Both the position numbers and the translations under genes were made by a program. DNA of 64,000 bases. Origin: Solen grandis. Its lineage: Eukaryota; Mollusca; Bivalvia; Adapedonta; Solenidae. The notes under the pieces were generated by a model. That model was not told the DNA's origin. It searched no databases and saw only the letters and a program-made list of their open reading frames with translations. Of this stretch, positions 60,360 to 64,000 are shown in pieces; within the stretch, counting starts at the first letter, position 1, and each line of letters opens with the position of its first letter. Where the stretch lies: the NCBI GenBank assembly GCA_021229015.1, contig CM037781.1, positions 41,097,417-41,161,416 of the forward strand. Reading direction: 5' to 3'.

Positions 60360-60473
60360 ACATGTACATGTAAAGATATCTGAAAATCAAACATACATGG
60401 GTCATTTTGATTCATAGGTATACCCTACAAAGCAACATGGCTGATGGTGATCATTCTGTTAGTTTTATAAATT

Positions 60474-60681
60474 TTATACTGCCTTGAAACAGTCACGAAT
60501 CTTACTCTGTGAAAACATACCCTGAATTCTCATTTCTGTTATAATTGAATCTACATCCATTAAAGCATTCATTAATTTTGTATGTCCCTTACTTCCAGCC
60601 AATCCCTTCATTTTTGTAACAAAGTCACAAGCTTCACTAAGTGTACAGAGTCTCTCTCCATTGTCCTCTGTATAGCAATAT
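60474..60681 (-). CDS. 3'-terminal exon of an unrecognised protein
   Basis: Minus strand. The acceptor ACAACGCACTTCAG (AG at 60682-60683) opens a 208-nt frame of 68 residues ending in TAA. The first base completes a codon from upstream. It begins YCYTEDNGERLCTLSEACDF and includes VTKMKGLAGSKGHTK and DSIITEMRIQGMFSQSKIRD. It looks like a soluble, helical C-terminus with four Cys; I know no family for it. The phase does not match the SLC23 exon ending at 63680, so splicing from that exon would break the frame. Upstream exons were not found. It could belong to a separate gene, or be a domesticated or decaying transposon exon. Confidence 0.5.
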
Positions 60682-61181
60682 CTGAAGTGCGTTGTAAATC
60701 AGAACTTCAAAAAATGAATGTTTTGTCAATTGTAAACAAGTGAATAAATTTTCCTGAATTATTATACTTGATATGGACCAATAGAACAAGGATGCATTAC
60801 ATGATGCCCCCCCCCCTTTCATAGCACCATAAGAGTATATACAAAGGGAGAATACAGGCAGTTAATCATTAACATCCCTATGTGAGTTAACTCCCTTCAA
60901 GCTTTTATCATAAGTATTGGATTATGTATTGTATGATAATTATGACTTGACTTGACTATTTGAGTTTACCGTCGCGTCGACAGTATTTTAGTCATATAGA
61001 GGCATAGAGGCATCCGGTTAGAACCACCGACCTATTTTCAAATATGTTGAAGACTCTTTCTATCAAATTTGATATATCCATAAATAACAATCTTATATAT
61101 GTGTACGTGGCTATGAAAGTAAAAATGTTTAATGCATATGAAATTATAAAAGAGGTTTTTAATCTATATCTTTATTTGACA
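60682..61181. other. Sequence between the terminal exon and the SLC23 stop codon
   Basis: It contains the SINE fragment at 60950-61034. Immediately after the SLC23 stop the minus strand has AATAAA at 61171-61176, unusually close. The real 3' end may lie further on. Confidence 0.45.
60950..61034 (-). mobile_element. tRNA-Ser SINE fragment with internal deletion
   Basis: Tail words (ATGACTAAAATACTGTCGAC on the minus strand) join directly to a short body piece (ATAGGTCGGTGGTTCTAACC). The intervening SINE sequence and the head are missing. Confidence 0.65.
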
Positions 61182-61447
61182 TTATACTTTTGAATTCTCA
61201 GCTCCAACATTGGATGACGCTAACGACTCGCCACTATCGATAACATTGTCAAACACTCCAGTCTCTGCCTGCGACATTCGACACTCTGTCGGACGTGGAG
61301 GACAAAATGGGAGATAACTGAAGACTGACGTCTTGTTGAGATACTTCTGAATGAGAGGCAAATCATAAGTATCGGACCCTGAAGATTCCTGACCCGCTAG
61401 ACCTCTAGTGTCATTCCATCCCAGGAGTCCCCGCTCTTCTGCTGTAC
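61182..61447 (-). CDS. SLC23A-like: SLC23 nucleobase/ascorbate transporter, last coding exon
   Basis: Minus strand. The acceptor AACACCAG (AG at 61448-61449) has a poor pyrimidine tract, but its first two bases complete the Gly codon opened in the exon at 63680, giving ...DNTIPG-TAEERGLLGW. The frame runs 266 nt to a TAA at 61182-61184. It covers the conserved PGT-EERG motif, then DTYDLPLIQKYLNKTSVF and SYLPFCPP. This matches the cytosolic C-terminus of vertebrate SLC23A1/A2 (PGTPEERG...YDFP...PICP). A variable acidic tail ends SSNVGAENSKV. The last transmembrane helices precede this part. The family carries ascorbate or nucleobases across the plasma membrane; the substrate cannot be told from this end. 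Confidence 0.87.
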
Positions 61448-61707
61448 CTGGTGTTTTGCACTAAGACGTTAAGCAACCGTTACGGTATTAAGGTAATCCA
61501 TACATTATTAAATTATAATCATGGTACTTCAAATGCATAAAATATCATCAGTGCAGATGCAAGCGTCCATTGCCTTGGGGTTATAGTCTCTTTTGTTCAA
61601 AGTCTAAAGGTTTTTGTATTAACTTAAAATTCCCACGATCACTTGATGGACCATGACCACACCTTAACAATATATATCTTTATTTAACCATTGCATAAAA
61701 GGAATCT

Positions 61708-61753
<46 letters not shown>

Positions 61754-62423
61754 TTCTGGCAAATTCTCAATTTAAGATTGTATTTATACTCTTTATAATT
61801 ACAAATCCTGCATCTGTATTTCTGTATTATCCGTCCGTATTCAACTTCTTATAGTTGTGCCATACCTCGTACTAAACATTGACCCGAATCATAATTTTGG
61901 TCAACGACCTTCTAAGGACCTTTCAAAACACCAGCATCATTAATATGTGAAAAGGGTATGTAATGTCATCTATCGTCTTGATCAAAATGATAGTACAGTA
62001 CTACTATAGCGCATGCTTGTGGAGCGCAAAATGGTTAATGTATAAGGCTCAATGTGATACTTATTATAATCATGGCGCTATATACAAACTTTACGAGCAA
62101 TGTGACAACATGACTGGCTATATTTCATTTCTATACCGAAGGGACAAAGAAAAACAGAGTAACAAAATTATGATATTAACCTCTGTTGCCATATCAAAGA
62201 CTTTATCATCTGACTTTGTTGCGAACCACCACCTATGACGAACTTCATCTCATTTTAAAGGGATCTTTTTTTTCTCTCTTAAAACACCTCTTGTGTTTTC
62301 ATACAGCTTTATCAATATAGAGTAACATACACATATTTTCCTTGAGTTTCTATCTCTTTTCAGGATATCTATTATGAGTCTGGCGATAGCAAGTCTAGCG
62401 TAGCGGTAAATCAAAAGCAGGTA
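61448..62423 (-). other. SLC23 last intron, 3' part
   Basis: It contains a (CA)20 run at 61711-61751. The alternative AG at 61461-61462 would put the exon out of phase, so 61448-61449 is preferred. Confidence 0.6.
61711..61751. repeat. (CA)n microsatellite
   Basis: About 20 uninterrupted CA units within the SLC23 intron. Confidence 0.97.
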
Positions 62424-63270
62424 CAGTGGTCACGCGATTCCTCAATGTGGCGATTCATTGAATACCGGCAATGGCTCGAGCTAGAAGCCCGGTCCCTTGA
62501 TTTAGCCCTTCTTATTCTATATAAATTTATGGGCGATTCTTCAAACACGCGATTTTGGATTCCTCGAGCTCCGTCCTTGGTCCCTAGATAGTATATCCTA
62601 TATTATTTCTATGCGATTGCTCGAAGTCGATATCAAAACCTACCTATATCTCCCTGACAACCATACTCTGGCCCTATGACCACCTGTAATTAACACCTTG
62701 GTCGAGATGGTTATCTTTTTGTTTTCACACATTGTCAAACCATCCTTAGAGTACATCGGTGAACCGTTACATCAACACGACCATGTAGAAAATATTTTCG
62801 CACCTACTGATCATGTAACAAACTGTGATTGGTCTGCATGATTAATAATTTGTCATTAAAGGAGCCGATTTTGATTGTTTGAGTGTTGTTCTTTTTCTCT
62901 GTAATCATTAATTTGAAGAACAACGGTATAAGTGTTTCTTACAAGAACGTAAAAAATACGCAACGCCACCATATACACAAACTAAAACAAAGGGTTTCAA
63001 TCATATTATCGGTAAAAAAAGAATTTATTTCTGACTTAATTCTCACAATGAAAGCTATGATCGTGTTATTTTTGTATTTTTAAACATATATTATGTTTAT
63101 AAAGTATTATTAAAGGCTAAACTAAACAAAATAATTAATGAAAAGACGACGTTAAGGTATCAACAAATGTAAATGTATTGAATTTTGACACATAAATGAT
63201 TCCTCGAAACCGGCGATTCTTCGAGTTTTTTGTAGATCCCGTCCGACCTCGAGGAATCGCGTGACCACTG
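62424..63270. mobile_element. TA-flanked element with perfect 20-bp ends, in the SLC23 intron
   Basis: CAGTGGTCACGCGATTCCTC (62424-62443) is exactly inverted at 63251-63270, with TA on each side. Sub-terminal 'gcgattcttc' and 'cctcgag' words recur in both halves. TA target and CAGT ends fit a Tc1/mariner-pogo type element. The 847-bp interior has no transposase frame. Confidence 0.8.
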
Positions 63271-63679
63271 TATTGTTAATTTGCATAATTATCGCTGCCG
63301 TTTTCACTTCACTGTATCAATCCGAGTTTAGTAGCGTACCAGTGCAATGCAACTGTGAACATTGGGTTCACTAACACTGAAATAAGGTACCTCCTTAGGT
63401 ATGAAATTTATGAATGGAACCTCACTACGGGTCATCATGAAACAAATCAAAGCGCTGAAGGCACCGAGAGACTGCCGACGGGGATATCATAAAAAATGAA
63501 TTTAGCTGACTTACTAGAAATTAGATTTGTAGGAAAACGTGTGGAGGTTCCTTTAGCGTCATATGATCTTCGCCTCTATCGAGTTCAACCCTGATTGACG
63601 CTTTAAATAGAATTATAGCTATTTCATCATTTTAATTCTGCCAACAGTCTATCAGCGCATTGAGCGCTTTGATATATAC
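63271..63679 (-). other. SLC23 last intron, 5' part
   Basis: Nothing recognised besides the donor at 63678-63679. Confidence 0.6.
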
Positions 63680-63775
63680 CTGGTATGGTGTTATCCAATA
63701 TGAAAGCTGTCAGTCCTCCAACAAACATGCTGGTCCGTAACAGAACCGTTAGTATCTGGTCCACAATGTCATTCC
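63680..63775 (-). CDS. SLC23A-like: SLC23 nucleobase/ascorbate transporter, penultimate coding exon
   Basis: Minus strand, 96 nt. The acceptor is CCTACTTTTTCAG (AG at 63776-63777) and the donor is CCAG followed by GTATAT (GT at 63678-63679). The frame gives [20 protein letters not shown], then [12 protein letters not shown] across the junction. This is the highly conserved SLC23 segment (DQ-L-VLL-T-MFVGG--AF-LDNT-PGT), a late transmembrane helix and the turn before the cytosolic tail. The intron to the next exon is 2.2 kb. Upstream exons lie beyond the window. Both exons are intact and in phase, so the gene is probably functional. Confidence 0.9.
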
Positions 63776-64000
63776 CTGAAAAAGTAGGATAAACATCGTT
63801 TGTTTCTAAGTTAAATGGTTCTTTTAGTAATTTTTAATATCTAAACTATTTATACTATCCAAATAAATCATATTGATCATACAATATTAAAACATGTTGA
63901 TACTAAATATGATACTCTTCTAAAAGAAAAAAGTACCTTTGAATTATCGAAAATCTGAGTGTGCATATGTCCTTTGGTAACTGAATACGTAACACTTATT
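63776..64000 (-). other. SLC23 intron, continuing out of the window
   Basis: AT-rich, no further exon visible. Confidence 0.6.

Noticed and set aside
60637..60822. A 61-codon minus-strand frame starting MKGGGASC
   Set aside because: It overlaps the intron end and reads the 60474-60681 exon in the wrong frame; the exon frame has better splice and stop context.

Overview
The window reads as nuclear DNA of a marine bivalve mollusc, by inference possibly a venerid-type clam. The sequence is AT-rich and has almost no long open frames. It is dominated by tRNA-derived SINEs, TTAA-flanked foldback MITEs, minisatellites and decayed LINEs of the kinds known from bivalve genomes. Its few host coding segments are short exons with canonical GT/AG junctions. 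A 100-base N gap lies at 16382-16481. No rRNA gene, intact tRNA gene, CRISPR array or bacterial-type operon is visible.

Host genes. (1) Minus strand, exons 33396-33720 and 31812-32093: a secreted protein with a signal peptide, a PAN/Apple-like domain and a Link (hyaluronan-binding type) domain. The Link exon carries a one-base frameshift. (2) Minus strand, exons 63680-63775 and 61182-61447: the last two coding exons of an SLC23 nucleobase/ascorbate transporter whose 5' part lies beyond the window. (3) Minus strand, 60474-60681: a clean 3'-terminal exon of an unrecognised protein just downstream of the SLC23 gene. (4) Minus strand, 10895-11062: a possible phase-0 exon of an unknown gene. A decayed C-type-lectin-like fragment lies at 6175-6318.

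Layout. 1-16381 is AT-rich intergenic DNA with seven TTAA-type MITEs of two families and a few SINE pieces. 16555-23165 is a nested complex: a 38-bp minisatellite holds a foldback element with an 8-bp target-site duplication, and that element holds a SINE-LINE chimera and a hAT-like element, which itself carries a SINE. 24091-29090 is a CR1/L2-type LINE (minus) split by a repeat-filled insertion. 31812-33720 is the PAN-Link gene. 36925-38470 is a 38-bp satellite. 43716-45002 is a TTAA element with perfect 41-bp terminal inverted repeats. 46560-51090 is a decayed L1/Tx1-like LINE (plus) holding a MITE. 51985-54302 is a direct segmental duplication whose copies carry different SINEs. 57191-59122 is a second foldback element with a perfect 9-bp target-site duplication. 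59755 to the end holds the 3' end of the SLC23 locus.

The host genes show no sign of working together. What organises the window is repeated nested insertion, much of it datable from target-site duplications.
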